Shown here one piece after another: positions 7,284-16,466 of a stretch of DNA of 64,000 nt. A program made the position numbers and the translations under genes. A model generated the notes under the pieces. That model was not told the DNA's origin. It saw nothing but the letters and a program-made list of their open reading frames with translations, and ran no database searches. Every line of letters begins with the position of its first letter. Position 1 is the first letter of the stretch. Origin of the DNA: Billgrantia endophytica (lineage in GTDB: Bacteria > Pseudomonadota > Gammaproteobacteria > Pseudomonadales > Halomonadaceae). The stretch spans positions 124,001-188,000 of the forward strand of contig NZ_PNRF01000027.1 in NCBI RefSeq assembly GCF_002879615.1, given 5' to 3'.

Positions 7284-8492
7284 TCAATCAGAACTGGCCG
7301 CTTTCTCGCCGATCAGGGCCAGCAGTTCATTCAAGAATAATAGCCCCCGGGGAGATGCCTGCAGCCGCTGCACATCTTCCACAAGAAGTCCTTTTTCACG
7401 CGCGTCCACGAGGCGCGCTTCCAGCCTCTGCAGCGGAAGCCCGGTATGTGAAGGCCAGTCAGTCATCGGGACTCCCTGCACCAGGCGCAGCGCGTTCATG
7501 GCAAACTCCAGGGGCAGCTCATCTTCCGTCACAACGGTGCCGCCGGCAACAAAGCCTCGCGGATCACTCGCTCTGCGCAGGTAGGATGCGGGCTGGCGCG
7601 TTTTCCAGCGTCTTTCGATATGCAGCTTCCCATCGCTGCCCGAAACACTCAGCTTGCCATGCGCCCCGGCACCGATACCCAGGTAATCGCCGAAACGCCA
7701 ATAGTTGAGATTATGGCGAGATCGACGGCCATGTCGCGCATAGGCGGAGATCTCATATCGGGCCAGCCCAGCGGCCTCTAGCCGCTCATGACCCAGATCC
7801 TGGATATCCCAGAGAATCTCTTCATCGGGAAGCTCAGGGGGGTGCGAATGAAATTCGGTATTGGGCTCCAGCGTCAGCTGATACCACGAAAGGTGCTCCG
7901 GCGACAGTGCCAGGGCACGTTCGAGATCGGCAAGTGCCAGCTCGGGAGTCTGGCCCGGCAGGCCATGCATCAGGTCGAGATTGATATTGTCGAAGCCGGC
8001 ACGGCGGGCTTCCGCCACCGCCGAATGGGCATCGTCACCGCTATGGATGCGGCCAAGAACCTTCAGTTGTGCGTCCTGAAAGCTCTGCACCCCCAGGGAA
8101 AGCCGATTGATGCCGGCACTGCGATAAGCCGAAAAGCGACCATGCTCCAGCGTGCCGGGGTTGGCTTCCAGGGTGATTTCGATATCTGGCGCAAGCGCTA
8201 ACCGATCGGATAATGCCTCGAACAGGTTCGAGTAGAAGTCGGCTGACATCAGGCTCGGTGTTCCGCCCCCGATGAAGAGGCTGACCAGCTCCCGCTCGCC
8301 GGCCAGGGCGAGATCCGCATCGAGGTCGGAGATAAGGGCGCTCAGATACTCCGCCTCGGGCAGTTCGGCCCCATGCCCTACACCATGGGAGTTGAAATCG
8401 CAGTAAGGACACTTGCGTACACACCATGGTACATGCACGTAGAGCGCCAGGGGCGGCAGCGGAACATCAGCGCCAGGCAACGATGAGGGCAT
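7284..8492 (-). CDS. hemW: Radical SAM heme chaperone HemW (formerly coproporphyrinogen III oxidase-like)
   Basis: HemW binds heme and a 4Fe-4S cluster and is thought to deliver heme to respiratory enzymes. From ATG 8492 the protein has 402 residues. The radical SAM motif CVRKCPYC (CxxxCxxC) is at residues 24-31. It is followed by FIGGGTPSL, an AdoMet-contacting GGGTPS, then EANPG and SLGVQSF. The extra leading cysteine of genuine HemN is absent, which favours HemW. A longer frame reaching 8738 exists but lies inside rdgB. The chosen ATG overlaps the rdgB TGA by one base (TGATG), indicating translational coupling. Confidence 0.93.
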   Translation of the reverse strand: MPSSLPGADVPLPPLALYVHVPWCVRKCPYCDFNSHGVGHGAELPEAEYLSALISDLDADLALAGERELVSLFIGGGTPSLMSADFYSNLFEALSDRLALAPDIEITLEANPGTLEHGRFSAYRSAGINRLSLGVQSFQDAQLKVLGRIHSGDDAHSAVAEARRAGFDNINLDLMHGLPGQTPELALADLERALALSPEHLSWYQLTLEPNTEFHSHPPELPDEEILWDIQDLGHERLEAAGLARYEISAYARHGRRSRHNLNYWRFGDYLGIGAGAHGKLSVSGSDGKLHIERRWKTRQPASYLRRASDPRGFVAGGTVVTEDELPLEFAMNALRLVQGVPMTDWPSHTGLPLQRLEARLVDAREKGLLVEDVQRLQASPRGLLFLNELLALIGEKAASSD

Positions 8493-9103
8493 CAACCTTC
8501 CCCGGTCTCGCCGAGCGCCGCCACCAGGGCCGCGAGCGCCCTTCCCCTGTGGCTCAACCGGTTCTTCTCTTCGGCGGCCAGTTCGGCAACGCTTCTGCCC
8601 AGAGAAGGCAACCAGAACAGGGGGTCGTAGCCGAACCCTGCCTCTCCGCGAGGCTGGGTGAGTATCTCGCCTTCCCAACTGCGCTGGACGATCAACGGCA
8701 CCGGATCCTCGGCATGACGCAAGTAGACCAGCACGCACCAGTAGCGGCCGGTTCGCTGGCCCGCTGGTACGTCGGCAAGGGCCGAAAGCAGCTTCTCGTT
8801 GTTGCGCGCATCGCTCTTTGGCTCACCCGCGTAGCGGGCGGAATAGATACCCGGCTGGCCAAGCAGCGCGTCCGCCTCAAGACCGGAATCGTCGGCCAAC
8901 GCCGGCAGGCCACTGATTCGGCTCGCCTCCCTAGCCTTCAGGAGAGCATTCTCCACGAAAGTCAGCCCTGTCTCCTCGACCTCGGGCACGCCGAATTCCG
9001 CCTGCGGGCAAACTTCCAGCCCCAAGCTGCCTAGCAACTGATTGAACTCTTTGATTTTCCCATCATTGCTGCTGGCCAGAACCAGCGTAGCAGACTCACT
9101 CAT
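8492..9103 (-). CDS. rdgB: RdgB/HAM1-family dITP/XTP pyrophosphatase
   Basis: Removes non-canonical purine nucleoside triphosphates (XTP, dITP) from the pool. It has 203 residues from ATG 9103, the usual length. Conserved features are the N-terminal SNDGKIKEF phosphate-binding stretch, ADDSGLEADAL with the metal-binding acidic residues, SARYAG and FGYDPLF. GGAG eight bases upstream supports this start over upstream in-frame codons, which would add some 40 poorly conserved residues. The gene is coupled to hemW, an arrangement common in gammaproteobacteria. Confidence 0.95.
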   Translation of the reverse strand: MSESATLVLASSNDGKIKEFNQLLGSLGLEVCPQAEFGVPEVEETGLTFVENALLKAREASRISGLPALADDSGLEADALLGQPGIYSARYAGEPKSDARNNEKLLSALADVPAGQRTGRYWCVLVYLRHAEDPVPLIVQRSWEGEILTQPRGEAGFGYDPLFWLPSLGRSVAELAAEEKNRLSHRGRALAALVAALGETGEG

Positions 9104-9455
9104 TTCGTGGCTCCAGAAACGCATCGTCAGGGACGCGCGAATTGTACCCGGAAAAGTACGTTCGTCGCAGTAGCGGCCAAGTTCCAGCCTGAAGACAATC
9201 ATGCCTGTAACATGAAAAAAATTCACGGCACCTGAATGTCGATACAGAAAGATTCAAACAAGAAAGAATGAACATCCTAACTTGTTGTAATTAAGGCTAA
9301 AAACAAAGCACTAGAAATTTAATACTCCAGGTAACTATGAAATACATCTAGTAACATAACTTTACGAAATCCCTCCCATGGTTAAAGCTTACCTCTGCTT
9401 AGGGACAACAGGTTGATGTGGCCATTGACAAGAATTCTTCTACGGGAGCTACAGC
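9104..9455. other. 352-base intergenic region upstream of the csgD-like gene
   Basis: Clearly more AT-rich than its surroundings, especially 9200-9400. It separates rdgB (minus) from the csgD-like gene (plus), so both promoters should lie here. Long AT-rich upstream regions are typical of csgD-type master regulators. I see no coding potential and no motif I can name with confidence. Confidence 0.5.
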
Positions 9456-10142
9456 ATGGGCGTACGAAAAGGACTGATATTATTGGTGACTGACCACAAT
9501 CCTCAGTCGCAACTCTTCGTCGATTACATACAACAACAGGTCGATTGCCCTGTCTCGATTGCGCCTCCTAACGAGGATTCCTGCTACGAGGACGAGACAG
9601 GGGTTGTCGTGCTCATGGATGCCGACCACGTGGATGAAAGCGCCATGCAGCTCTGGCAGAGCAAGACCGCCAACAATCCCAAGGTCTTTTTGACCGCCTT
9701 CAACCTCAAGGACGAGGAGCATGCGGCAGAGCTATTGACCTTCATGCACATCAAGGGGGTTTTCTACCGGAATGACTCCCTCGAGCTGATCTGCAAGGGC
9801 ATCGCAACCCTATTCGATGGAGACCTCTGGATGTCGAGATCGCTGATGACTCGCTTGATCGAATTCTTTCGTCGTCAACAGCTCAACTCCTACCGGCCAG
9901 CCTGCGGCCTGACTCAGCGTGAGCTGGAAATAATCGGCCTGCTGGGGTCCGGGGCATCGAATATCGAGATCGCCGAACGGCTTTTTGTCAGCGAACACAC
10001 CGTCAAATCTCATCTTTACAATATTTTCAGGAAAATAAATGTGCACAACCGCATCCAGGCCGTGAACTGGGCCAGACAAAATCTTGGTGCGCCACCCCCG
10101 TTGACGCCATTGCGGCACAATAAATTATACGACATACGGTAG
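9456..10142 (+). CDS. CsgD-like LuxR-family transcriptional regulator
   Basis: 228 residues. The N-terminal half is a degenerate receiver-like domain (LILLVTDHNPQSQLFVDY, then GVVVLMDADHVD). The stretch HIKGVFYRNDSLELICKGI lines up well with the INGVFY region of E. coli CsgD. The C-terminal LuxR helix-turn-helix spans about 150-210 (LTQRELEIIGLLGSGASNIE, then SEHTVKSHLYNIFRKI). CsgD controls curli fibres and biofilm matrix in enterobacteria. No csgBAC or csgEFG genes are in the window, so the targets are unknown. Start ATG 9456 follows GGGAGCTACAGC. Confidence 0.8.
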   Translation: MGVRKGLILLVTDHNPQSQLFVDYIQQQVDCPVSIAPPNEDSCYEDETGVVVLMDADHVDESAMQLWQSKTANNPKVFLTAFNLKDEEHAAELLTFMHIKGVFYRNDSLELICKGIATLFDGDLWMSRSLMTRLIEFFRRQQLNSYRPACGLTQRELEIIGLLGSGASNIEIAERLFVSEHTVKSHLYNIFRKINVHNRIQAVNWARQNLGAPPPLTPLRHNKLYDIR

Positions 10143-10169
10143 ATGGACGGGCAGCCATGAAATACCAAC

Positions 10170-10470
10170 TCATCATCTTTTTTCTCGATCCCTTTTCAGG
10201 CTGCTCATTTACAGCCACCAAGCCCCCCTGCCCCCAGAGGAGGATTTCGAGGACAGCGAGGTTCTGCACTCCCGTAAGATGGTGACGCGCTATATCTGGG
10301 AAGACGCCAAGGAGCGAGTCGACAGCCACCGGCTGGAGCTGGTGGGGAAACGCCTCTACGAGCGGCGCAAGGAGACGGTGGAGCGCACTTCGCGAATTCC
10401 ATACCGAGCGACGAGCAAAAGTATAGAGACACGAAACCCCGCATTTTTGCGGGGTTTGTCAGCAGTCTGA
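10170..10470 (+). pseudogene. C-terminal remnant of an unidentified protein, reading through a terminator
   Basis: An open frame without a start encodes LFRLLIYSHQAPLPPEEDFE, then SEVLHSRKMVTRYIWEDAKE and a charged helical tail ending ERRKETVERTSRIP. It looks like a real protein C-terminus, perhaps the cytoplasmic tail of a membrane protein. I do not recognise the family. The frame continues through the terminator hairpin at 10434-10457 before stopping at 10470, so the original stop codon appears lost. Only about 90 residues remain. Confidence 0.4.
10434..10457. terminator. Strong rho-independent terminator
   Basis: A perfect 9-bp stem AAACCCCGC/GCGGGGTTT around a six-base loop (ATTTTT). The flanking A and T runs would let it work on both strands, ending the csgD-side transcript and the minus-strand secreted-protein transcript. 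Confidence 0.85.
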
Positions 10471-10541
10471 GGTCCCCATCTTGGTAGGGCCTGATTTTTA
10501 ACGCCATAGGGTCGAGTGCAGGCAGTTTTCATACAAGAGCC

Positions 10542-10919
10542 CTAGCGGACGTTGATTCGCATCTCGCTGCCTTGCCCTCCCGTGCTCGAGCGGCTGATAT
10601 TGCCCCCCTTGCTCACCTCCAGTATCAGGTGCCCGACCCTGCTGGTCTGCGTTACCACGGCTTCCAGCCCGTCCCCTCGGAATTCGTGGCTCTCCGGGAC
10701 ACGGCCCGAGACCTCAAGTGTCTCGCTCTCGCCCTCCCGATGGATGATCCACGTGGCCGTATAGTGCGTATCGGTATCACCGCTGATACGGACCGAAATG
10801 ATATCGCCTCCCTCGAGCCCGCTCGTCTCACTGACCTGCTGCATCGTCATCAAGCCTCCTGCTAATGCGGTGTTTGACACCATGATTCCAGCCATCACCC
10901 ATCCATGGAGGCGTTTCAT
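10542..10919 (-). CDS. Secreted or periplasmic small protein, function unknown
   Basis: 125 residues with a clear Sec signal peptide (MKRLHGWVMAGIMVSNTALA, cleavage likely after ALA or AGG). The mature part is about 100 residues and beta-rich, with alternating polar and hydrophobic residues (DTHYTATWIIHREGESETLE) and a Gly/Ser-rich end (GNISRSSTGGQGSEMR). I do not recognise the family. It faces a csgD-like regulator, so a role in surface fibres is conceivable, but no curlin repeat is present. Start ATG 10919 follows GAGGGCTAAAT. Confidence 0.65.
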   Translation of the reverse strand: MKRLHGWVMAGIMVSNTALAGGLMTMQQVSETSGLEGGDIISVRISGDTDTHYTATWIIHREGESETLEVSGRVPESHEFRGDGLEAVVTQTSRVGHLILEVSKGGNISRSSTGGQGSEMRINVR

Positions 10920-10996
10920 GATTTAGCCCTCATGAAATACGACCGGCTAGCCATTGAGTTTTTCATGAAATAGTCCGAGTCCATTTGTCATGCGGT

Positions 10997-12241
10997 CTAC
11001 TTGAGCCGCACATGTTCCTGAATCATCACGGCAAGGGCTTCGGTGGCATTGTCGGCGGTGGTGTCCAAATGGACCAGGTGATGTCGCTCTTCGTCATCGA
11101 AGTCCTCGAAAGTGGCCTGCTGATGGCGTAGCACTTCGAGGCTGGCCTGCGGCATGACACCCTGCCGGTGCGCGCGCTTGGTAATGCGTGCTTTCAGCGT
11201 GTCGTCATCGGCTTCGAAACTGACGATGAGTACCGGCAGGCCGCGGGCTTCGGCCTGCTGGCAAAGCAGCTTTCTCTGGCCACGTGTCAGGCAGGTGGCA
11301 TCCACGCAGGTGGCAAAGCCCGCCTCGAGAAGGGTGCCCGCCAGACTGGCCAACCGACGATAGGTCCGCACTGTGGCGTCAGGAGAAAAGATATCCACAG
11401 CCGGATCGGCGTCAACCGCCTGTGGATCCATTCCATAAAGCCTGCGACGTTCGGCATCCGAACAAAGCCTTATTGCACCCAGCCGCTCGACCATGCCGGC
11501 GGTAAATCGACTCTTGCCGCTGCCCGACACCCCCACACCGATGATCAGCGGTGGAAAACGAAACTCGGATATCTGGTCGGCCAAGGCTAGGTAGCGCCGA
11601 TACTCCCCCTTCACATCAGCCAGGCAGGCAGGCTGTCCCCCGTCGCCGATCTCGGGCGGACGCTGCAACGCCCGTCGTGCGCCACTCAGGGAACGACAGA
11701 CTCGAAAAACCGACAGCAGTCGCATCAGCGAATAATCGCCAGAGAGACGAAGGTAGCGGTCCAGGGCACGGTTCGCCAACCGGGTTTCCCCTCGAATCGC
11801 CAGACCCACGAGTAGCGCCGCCACGTCAAAGCCGGTATCGAGAGCACGACCTGCAATTGGATCGTCCGGTTCCAGATCCAGCGCATTGACCATCACCAGG
11901 CGTTGCTCATCGCATAGCGCTGCCGCTGGGCGAGTCGAAACCCAGCTGGGCCTGGGTTCACCACGCTCCGCAAAGTAGGGTCCAAGCCGAACCAGCTCCT
12001 GCTCCAGCCACTGGCCCAGGCAGGCAAGGCGGGATCGATCCTCCTCCCCCTCCAAACGAGCCATCAAGAAGGACAGCTCGTCGTCGATCAGGGCCCGAGT
12101 CGCGGCCAGGCTTGTTGAAGGCCCGCCATAGGGCACCTCATCCGCCGGGGCGCGGTGTGCTGCAACCAGCGAGTCGACCAACTCATCCGGACAGAGTCCC
12201 CCGGGGGGAATATTGGTTGGCTTCACTGGTGTGGCGTCCAT
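10997..12241 (-). CDS. P-loop kinase-like protein with a degenerate aminoglycoside-phosphotransferase-like N-terminal domain
   Basis: 414 residues. The C-terminal half is a P-loop kinase domain: Walker A GVSGSGKS at 237-244, RLCSDAERRRLYG after it, then LLEAGFATCVDATCL. The whole resembles the family annotated bifunctional aminoglycoside phosphotransferase/ATP-binding protein, usually about 500 residues. The N-terminal half aligns with the end of the APH fold (RLANRALDRYLRLSGDYSLM), but the catalytic loop HGDLHxxN is not visible and the N-lobe is short. The first domain is therefore probably not an active phosphotransferase, and resistance should not be inferred. Start ATG 12241 follows CCAGGAGTCAAC. 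Confidence 0.75.
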   Translation of the reverse strand: MDATPVKPTNIPPGGLCPDELVDSLVAAHRAPADEVPYGGPSTSLAATRALIDDELSFLMARLEGEEDRSRLACLGQWLEQELVRLGPYFAERGEPRPSWVSTRPAAALCDEQRLVMVNALDLEPDDPIAGRALDTGFDVAALLVGLAIRGETRLANRALDRYLRLSGDYSLMRLLSVFRVCRSLSGARRALQRPPEIGDGGQPACLADVKGEYRRYLALADQISEFRFPPLIIGVGVSGSGKSRFTAGMVERLGAIRLCSDAERRRLYGMDPQAVDADPAVDIFSPDATVRTYRRLASLAGTLLEAGFATCVDATCLTRGQRKLLCQQAEARGLPVLIVSFEADDDTLKARITKRAHRQGVMPQASLEVLRHQQATFEDFDDEERHHLVHLDTTADNATEALAVMIQEHVRLK

Positions 12242-12274
12242 GTTGACTCCTGGCGATGGTCGAATCAGGGTCTC

Positions 12275-13564
12275 TCAGGGCTGACGTACGTACTCGAAAG
12301 CCTTTACTGCAGCATCCAGGGTCTGCTGAATGTCTTCCGGAGTATGGGCGCTGGACATGAAGCCTGCCTCATAGGCCGATGGCGCCAGATAGACCCCCTG
12401 GTCCAGCATAGCCGAGAAGAAACGGCGGAAGGCCTCGGCGTCACACGCCGTTGCCTGTGCAAAATTGTCGACCCGTGACTGGCCAGTGAAGAACAGCCCG
12501 AACATACCCCCCGCTCGTTGGGTAAGCATGTCGACACCCGCTGCATCGGCTCGTTCCTGAAGCCCATGGCAGAGTGTCTCTACCCGCTGGGCCAGGGCAT
12601 CGTGGAAGCCAGGCTCCTGAAGCTTGGTCAGCAGGGCGATACCGGCTGCCATGGCGAGTGGATTACCGGACAGGGTGCCTGCCTGATACACCGGCCCCAA
12701 GGGCGATATCTGCTCCATGACCTCACGCTTGCCGCCGAAGGCACCCACCGGCATGCCGCCGCCGATGATCTTGCCCAAGCACGTCAGGTCCGGGGTGATG
12801 CCGTAATGCGCCTGGGCACCGCCCATGGCCACCCTGAAACCCGTCATGACTTCATCGAAGATCAGCACACTGCCGTTTTCCGTGCAGACCCGACGCAGGG
12901 TCTCGAGAAAGCCCGGTCGAGGCGGGATGCAGTTCATGTTGCCGGCCACCGGCTCGACGATGATGCAGGCGATCTCGCTGCCCATCTCCTCGAAGCAGGT
13001 TTCCACCTCGTCGGAATCATTGTAGGAGAGGGTGATGGTGTGCTCTGCCAGCGAGGCGGGCACCCCCGGAGAGCTGGGCTCGCCATGGGTAAGGGCACCG
13101 GAACCGGCCTTGACCAGCAGCGAGTCGGAATGGCCATGATAATTGCCCTCGAACTTGACGATCTTGTCGCGGCCGGTGAACCCGCGCGCCAGGCGAATGG
13201 CCGACATGGTGGCCTCGGTACCGGAATTGACCATTCGCACCATTTCGATCGACGGGATCATATGACAGATCAGGTCGGCCATGGTGGTCTCGATCGCCGT
13301 GGGAGTACCGAAGGAGAGGCCCTTGTCGAGACGCTCACGCACCGCACCGAGTACATCCGGATCGGCATGGCCGGTGATCATCGGCCCCCAGGATCCTACG
13401 TAATCGACGTAGCGCTTGCCCTCCACGTCGAACAGGTAGGCTCCCTGGGCCCGCTCCATGAACACCGGTGGCCGATGCAGGCCCTTGAAGGCTCGAACCG
13501 GAGAATTGACGCCACCAGGGATATGACGGCTGGCCTGTTCGAAGAGCTGAGCGGATGTGGTCAT
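12275..13564 (-). CDS. hemL: Glutamate-1-semialdehyde 2,1-aminomutase HemL
   Basis: A PLP enzyme converting glutamate-1-semialdehyde to 5-aminolevulinate, the first committed tetrapyrrole step of the C5 pathway. It has 429 residues from ATG 13564, family length. It shows [13 protein letters not shown] near the N-terminus, [18 protein letters not shown] for phosphate binding, [11 protein letters not shown], and the PLP-lysine motif [16 protein letters not shown]. The start is supported by GAGG five bases upstream. The same frame is open upstream through thiD without a stop, so a ThiD-HemL fusion cannot be excluded. hemJ and thiD are immediate neighbours. Confidence 0.95.
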   Translation of the reverse strand: MTTSAQLFEQASRHIPGGVNSPVRAFKGLHRPPVFMERAQGAYLFDVEGKRYVDYVGSWGPMITGHADPDVLGAVRERLDKGLSFGTPTAIETTMADLICHMIPSIEMVRMVNSGTEATMSAIRLARGFTGRDKIVKFEGNYHGHSDSLLVKAGSGALTHGEPSSPGVPASLAEHTITLSYNDSDEVETCFEEMGSEIACIIVEPVAGNMNCIPPRPGFLETLRRVCTENGSVLIFDEVMTGFRVAMGGAQAHYGITPDLTCLGKIIGGGMPVGAFGGKREVMEQISPLGPVYQAGTLSGNPLAMAAGIALLTKLQEPGFHDALAQRVETLCHGLQERADAAGVDMLTQRAGGMFGLFFTGQSRVDNFAQATACDAEAFRRFFSAMLDQGVYLAPSAYEAGFMSSAHTPEDIQQTLDAAVKAFEYVRQP

Positions 13565-14608
13565 GAAAACCTCATTACAGTCGCGGACACTTGGGTTGAA
13601 AAGGATCTCGCCGGAACCATCCAGGCTGTGGATAGAATACTGGATAACCTTGGCACTAGCGGTGAAGATCCGGTTATCTTCGGTTAACTCGCCAGGCTTG
13701 CTCGCGCCCCCTTCCATTCTGTGGTCAGAGAGCGGACTTGACCAGCCCGTGCGCCGGCCAAGAGAGGGTCTCTTGCTGCCGGATAAATCGAAAGTGGGCC
13801 CCAGTCGATGTCCGACTCGCCGCGGTAGCGACTGGTGCTCTCCCGGCTGCCAGCCATCCACCAATGCCTGCCAGGTGAAGACCTGGGCCTGTTCACAGGC
13901 CACGGCCAGCGACTCACCCTGAGCCAGGCGCGCCGCCAGCGCTGCGGCCAGGGTACAACCCGAGCCGTGAAAATGGCCAGGCAGCCTCGCCCAACGCCAG
14001 TGGCACGAGCCCTCTCGGCTGAACAGCACATGCTGCACCTGGTCGGTGGGAACCTGCTCCCCGGGGTCATCGGTTCCGGTCACCAGCAGGGCCCGACAGC
14101 CAAGCGTCATCAACCACTGGGCACGACCGGCATCGGTGCTGGCCGCGCTGCCTGCAAGGCGGGCCAGCTCCAACCGATTGGGCGTCAGAATATCCACCAG
14201 GGGCAGCAATCGGGTGCGGAAAGCATCCTCCATCAAGGTTGTGGATAACTCGGTTCCACCACCGGCTTTCAAGACCGGATCCACCACCACAGGCACCCCG
14301 GGGTGCTGCTTCACGATATCGACGACCGCCTCGAGGACTTCGGGGCTCGCCAGCAGGCCCACCTTGATGGCGGCAATGGAGAACTCGTCCAGGGCATTGG
14401 CCATGTCACGGAACAGGCGTGCCTCGACGGGTACCACGGAGTTCACATCTCGGCAGCTCTGCACCGTCAATGCCGTGGGTATGGTGACGGCCCAACCCCC
14501 GCACGCTGCAATGGCCTCGCTATCCGCCACCAGGCCGGCGCCTCCCGTCGGATCGTGGCCAGCCATTACCAGGACGACTGGCGGCTTCGATTCGTGATGA
14601 ATGGCCAT
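12275..14608 (-). CDS. thiD: Hydroxymethylpyrimidine/phosphomethylpyrimidine kinase ThiD, in a frame continuing into HemL
   Basis: Residues about 1-265 from ATG 14608 are ThiD, which phosphorylates HMP and HMP-P for thiamine synthesis. Conserved parts are [41 protein letters not shown] and the anion-hole motif [18 protein letters not shown]. After QSLPRR no stop follows. A linker of about 80 residues (13565-13810) with non-conserved composition leads in frame to the HemL start, giving a 777-residue open frame. Either a stop was lost, or two proteins are still made by internal initiation at 13564. The ATG lies one base after the hemJ stop. ThiE, often adjacent in pseudomonads, is not seen. Confidence 0.8.
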   Translation of the reverse strand: MAIHHESKPPVVLVMAGHDPTGGAGLVADSEAIAACGGWAVTIPTALTVQSCRDVNSVVPVEARLFRDMANALDEFSIAAIKVGLLASPEVLEAVVDIVKQHPGVPVVVDPVLKAGGGTELSTTLMEDAFRTRLLPLVDILTPNRLELARLAGSAASTDAGRAQWLMTLGCRALLVTGTDDPGEQVPTDQVQHVLFSREGSCHWRWARLPGHFHGSGCTLAAALAARLAQGESLAVACEQAQVFTWQALVDGWQPGEHQSLPRRVGHRLGPTFDLSGSKRPSLGRRTGWSSPLSDHRMEGGASKPGELTEDNRIFTASAKVIQYSIHSLDGSGEILFNPSVRDCNEVFMTTSAQLFEQASRHIPGGVNSPVRAFKGLHRPPVFMERAQGAYLFDVEGKRYVDYVGSWGPMITGHADPDVLGAVRERLDKGLSFGTPTAIETTMADLICHMIPSIEMVRMVNSGTEATMSAIRLARGFTGRDKIVKFEGNYHGHSDSLLVKAGSGALTHGEPSSPGVPASLAEHTITLSYNDSDEVETCFEEMGSEIACIIVEPVAGNMNCIPPRPGFLETLRRVCTENGSVLIFDEVMTGFRVAMGGAQAHYGITPDLTCLGKIIGGGMPVGAFGGKREVMEQISPLGPVYQAGTLSGNPLAMAAGIALLTKLQEPGFHDALAQRVETLCHGLQERADAAGVDMLTQRAGGMFGLFFTGQSRVDNFAQATACDAEAFRRFFSAMLDQGVYLAPSAYEAGFMSSAHTPEDIQQTLDAAVKAFEYVRQP

Positions 14609-14609
14609 G

Positions 14610-15041
14610 TCAGAAAGGCTTGAGCACGGCAAGAATCACGATGGCCAGCAGGGCGATGACGGGCAATTCATTGAACCAGCGGAAGAAGACATGACTCCTG
14701 GTACAGCGACCCGCAGCGAACTGCTTCAGATAGATCAGGCAGACATGGTGATAGCCCACCAGCAACGCCACCAGCAGCAACTTGACATGCACCCATCCCA
14801 TGCTGAGCCAGTGAGGCATCAGAAACAGCATCCAGATGCCCAGCCCCACCACCAAGATCATCGAGGGGATCATGATACCCCGGTAGAGCTTGCGCTCCAT
14901 GACGAGAAAATAGTCGATGGCCTGCTGCTCGCCCTTGTCACGGGCCATGGCGTGATAGACATACAGGCGCGGCAGATAGAACAGCGCAGCGAACCAGGCC
15001 ACCACGGCCACGATATGCAACGCCTTGATCCACAAGTACAT
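14610..15041 (-). CDS. hemJ: Protoporphyrinogen IX oxidase HemJ (CopD-like membrane protein)
   Basis: 143 residues with four hydrophobic spans. HemJ carries out the six-electron oxidation of protoporphyrinogen IX in many bacteria that lack HemG or HemY. Family signatures are [20 protein letters not shown] with its conserved His, [48 protein letters not shown] and a C-terminal KPF. It heads a probable hemJ-thiD-hemL transcription unit, combining an early and a late heme step. ATG 15041 is preceded by AGGAGACCCC. Confidence 0.9.
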   Translation of the reverse strand: MYLWIKALHIVAVVAWFAALFYLPRLYVYHAMARDKGEQQAIDYFLVMERKLYRGIMIPSMILVVGLGIWMLFLMPHWLSMGWVHVKLLLVALLVGYHHVCLIYLKQFAAGRCTRSHVFFRWFNELPVIALLAIVILAVLKPF

Positions 15042-15261
15042 GGGGTCTCCTCAGTGGTAACGAATGGCACAAGACCAAACACCTGGACGGTAGTATCGCT
15101 CGATGGTATCGCGGGTAAAGACGCGGCACGGCAATGTTCCTGCGCAGCCGGTTTTACCGGGCGGTTGGGCCGCCACCCTATCTCTTGTGTATCATAACCG
15201 GAAGGAGTGGTCCCAGCGCCGGGCACTTGCTCGGATCAGTCCCTCATCGTCCACACGGCCA

Positions 15262-15299
15262 CAAGCGGGCCCAGGCCGCAAGCGGGCCCAGGCCGCAAG
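15262..15299 (+). repeat. 17-bp tandem repeat just upstream of argC
   Basis: The unit CAAGCGGGCCCAGGCCG occurs twice back to back (15262-15278, 15279-15295), with the start of a third copy (CAAG) running into the argC ribosome-binding site AAGGAG. It lies in the likely 5' untranslated region, so copy-number change could alter leader structure. Confidence 0.9.
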
Positions 15300-15311
15300 A
15301 AGGAGTCCATC

Positions 15312-16346
15312 GTGATCAAGGTTGGAATCGTTGGCGGCACCGGCTATACCGGTGTCGAGCTGCTCAGGTTGCTGGCTCAGCACCCAAGGGTCGAGGTCGA
15401 AGCCATCACCTCGCGCTCCGAGTCAGGCATGCGTGTCAGCGAGATGTACCCCAACCTGCGCGGTCACTATGACGACCTGGCCTTCAGCGAGCCTGATGCC
15501 GAGCGGCTGGGCGCCTGCGATGCGGTCTTCTTCGCCACCCCCCATGGCGTGGCCCATGCACTGGCCGGTGAACTGCTGGCCAAGGGCACCCGTGTCATCG
15601 ATCTGTCAGCCGACTTCAGGTTGCGTGACGCCGACGAGTGGTCCAGCTGGTACGGCCAGCCCCATGGCGCTCCGGAATTGCTCGACGAAGCGATCTACGG
15701 CCTGCCGGAGATGCATCGCGAGAAGATCCGCAACGCACGGCTGATCGCCGTCCCGGGCTGTTACCCCACCGCAGTGCAACTGGGCCTGTTGCCACTGCTA
15801 GAGGCGGGCCTGATCGATGCCGACCATATCATCGCCGACTGCAAGTCCGGCGTGACCGGTGCCGGAAGAGGCGCCAAGGTGCCTTCGCTGCTGGCCGAAG
15901 CCAGTGAATCGATGAAGGCGTATGGCGCCGCGGGACATCGCCACCTGCCCGAGATCCGCCAAGGGCTCGGTGACGCCGCCAGGGGCCCGGTGGGCCTCAC
16001 CTTCGTGCCACACCTGACACCGATGATTCGTGGCATCCATGCGACTCTCTATGGCAGGCTGACCCGTGATCCCGGCGATCTGCAGACCCTCTTCGAATGC
16101 CGCTTCGCCGCCGAGCCCTTCGTCGATGTCATGCCCGCCGGCAGCCATCCCGAGACCCGCAGCGTCAAGGGCGCCAACGTCTGCCGCCTGGCGGTGCATC
16201 GCCCTGGAGACGGTGATACGGTCGTAGTGCTCTCGGTCATCGATAATCTGGTCAAGGGGGCTTCGGGGCAGGCGATCCAGAATCTCAACCTGATGTTCGG
16301 GTTCGACGAGAACGCAGGACTCGCGGCTCCCGCGTTGATGCCATGA
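15312..16346 (+). CDS. argC: N-acetyl-gamma-glutamyl-phosphate reductase ArgC
   Basis: Third step of arginine synthesis, the NADPH-dependent reduction of N-acetylglutamyl phosphate to the semialdehyde. It has 344 residues from GTG 15312, with AAGGAG seven bases upstream. The NADP-binding [16 protein letters not shown] is at the N-terminus, the catalytic Cys150 is in AVPGCYPTA, and [17 protein letters not shown] and FVPHLTPM are all present. In-frame codons further upstream would translate the tandem repeat and are rejected. The gene is divergent from hemJ across 270 bases. Confidence 0.96.
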   Translation: MIKVGIVGGTGYTGVELLRLLAQHPRVEVEAITSRSESGMRVSEMYPNLRGHYDDLAFSEPDAERLGACDAVFFATPHGVAHALAGELLAKGTRVIDLSADFRLRDADEWSSWYGQPHGAPELLDEAIYGLPEMHREKIRNARLIAVPGCYPTAVQLGLLPLLEAGLIDADHIIADCKSGVTGAGRGAKVPSLLAEASESMKAYGAAGHRHLPEIRQGLGDAARGPVGLTFVPHLTPMIRGIHATLYGRLTRDPGDLQTLFECRFAAEPFVDVMPAGSHPETRSVKGANVCRLAVHRPGDGDTVVVLSVIDNLVKGASGQAIQNLNLMFGFDENAGLAAPALMP

Positions 16347-16466
16347 TGAACACGGATGACGGGCAGGCGATAGCAAACGCATATCCCGACAATAGTTGAC
16401 CCTTTTGCTAGGGATTGTGGATAATCGCGTGTTACCCATTTCACTCAAGCTCAGGGGAGGACGCCC

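Noticed and set aside
8493..8738. N-terminal extension of HemW by 82 residues
   Set aside because: It overlaps rdgB, is Arg/Gly-rich and not conserved; ATG 8492 overlaps the rdgB stop as in coupled genes.
13618..13650. DnaA-box-like sequences in the thiD-hemL linker
   Set aside because: TGTGGATAG and ACTGGATAA are inexact, isolated and inside an open frame; not enough for an origin.
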